From contig WBMV01004889.1 in assembly GCA_013396655.1 (NCBI GenBank), positions 124,001 through 188,000 on the forward strand: a DNA stretch of 64,000 bases, in the 5' to 3' direction. The translations under genes and the position numbers were made by a program. The notes beneath the pieces are model-generated. The model was not told the DNA's origin, did no database searches, and worked only from the letters and a program-made list of their open reading frames with translations. The stretch comes from Campylorhamphus procurvoides. Its lineage: Eukaryota > Chordata > Aves > Passeriformes > Dendrocolaptidae. Shown one piece after another: positions 63,051-64,000 of this stretch (its first letter is position 1; each line of letters begins with the position of its first letter).

Positions 63051-64000
63051 AATGCTAGAAGCTTGCCTGTGTCCTTTTGTGAGCTAATAATTCCTGACTT
63101 TCCACTATTCCTATATCAGACACATGGATTCATGATTAATTTTTGTAGCTGATGTGATTTCATTGTAGGTGACAATCAACTTTCTTTTACTGCAAAGGAA
63201 GTTACAGTACTGTTCAAAAACACTTCATAAAACCATCTTTCCAGGGCATCTGTACTGATAAGCAAGAGTGCACGTGGATAGAAGATAATCAATGCCAATT
63301 ACATTGTGAAAAAGCCTCTACTATTCTCAGATGGTAACTCCTATCACCTCTATAATAAAGGCCTGCTACTAGCTGTTACAAATCTCTATTCTTCTGAAAT
63401 CTGTAACAGTTCTCAAAGTATACTCTAAGATAAAGCTTGGTATAATAAACTTAATATTCAAGAGCAAGTGTGAAATTCCCCACTCACTTTTCATAGGCAA
63501 TAAAACAGGGCAGAGGAAGCACTTATGTGCTATGCATAAATGACAGAAAATTGCAGGCTAGCATGAATCTACACCTCTGATCAAACAGGGGTTCAGTTTC
63601 TGTCTCTGATAATCTGCACCCCACTGAGAGCTTTTGCTGCAAAACTGGTCTTGTTTCTGCTTCTTCCTTTTGGACTTTGCATGTTGAAGGGCAGAATGAG
63701 TGAAGAGGTGGAGCTGATGCTGCCTTGGGCTTGGGTGGGAGGTTTAAGCTCTTCAGTCAGCTTTTCACAGCAGCTGTGAACAGGGCTCTTCCACTTCAAT
63801 CACTTGTCTTAGAGGTCTCTACATCTGCTTATGATGTTATTTATTAACTGTCAGCGGATAGACATATTTAAGATAAATAAGTCAATCAAAGCACTTGCAA
63901 AAAGCTTGATCTTTTTCACCAACTCTAGCAAAATAATTTGTGTGTGCTTATATACATATTTGTTCTATATTGTGGCCAGCAACCAAGTACCAACCAGCCA

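Larger units (their letters stand above)
58753..64000. other. Intergenic stretch with low-complexity tracts
   Basis: No gene is recognised. The stretch holds the CT repeat and A/C-rich tract at 60706-60884 and a G/T-rich tract at 62851-63050. Open frames overlapping these (60678-61034 minus, 62760-63152 plus) are artefacts of the low complexity. The interval 59500-59700 is dense in GATA and homeodomain-like words. Confidence 0.5.

Noticed and set aside
62760..63152. 130-codon Phe/Gly/Val/Leu-rich plus-strand frame resembling a membrane protein
   Set aside because: It is a translation of the G/T-rich low-complexity tract; the hydrophobicity comes from TTT, GTT and GGT codons.

Overview
The window looks like avian (or at least sauropsid) nuclear DNA. 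It is AT-rich, has no operon-like gene packing, and carries little recognisable interspersed repeat. Its low-complexity tracts are A/C-rich or G/T-rich, as in bird genomes. No L1, Alu or tRNA-derived SINE was noticed. The organism call is an inference from composition and from the one gene found, not from a database match.

One gene can be supported, and it is invisible as a single open reading frame because it is split over three exons on the minus strand (10640 down to 3023). Joining the exons at consensus GT-AG sites, with matching codon phase at both junctions, gives a 99-residue protein. It has an N-terminal signal peptide, a short propeptide ending in the furin-type motif RLKR, and a cysteine-free mature part rich in aromatic and acidic residues. 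It resembles, from memory, the uncharacterised vertebrate secreted protein C3orf85. A TATA box lies about 50 bases upstream of the start codon, and two AATAAA signals lie about 330-390 bases past the stop. The propeptide has the spacing of a gamma-glutamyl carboxylase recognition site, which is the most interesting observation here.

Layout: 1-3022 is the 3' flank with the probable 3' UTR; 3023-10640 is the gene, mostly one 7.1 kb intron; 10641-10760 is the promoter. From about 10.8 kb to 64 kb no protein-coding gene could be recognised. That desert holds a probable processed retrocopy or 3'-end insertion (about 21281-21790, minus), a strand-asymmetric internally repetitive block (about 32860-33360), several microsatellites and A/C- or G/T-rich tracts, a small CpG cluster near 57.4 kb, and a few isolated candidate exons with good splice sites (46458-46693 and 58690-58752, plus strand; another at 5767-5845 inside the gene's intron). 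These could belong to lncRNAs or be chance.

Most open frames in the window (up to 176 codons) lack any recognisable domain, start in low-complexity or ordinary intergenic DNA, and are treated as chance. No tRNA, rRNA, CRISPR array or intact mobile element was found.
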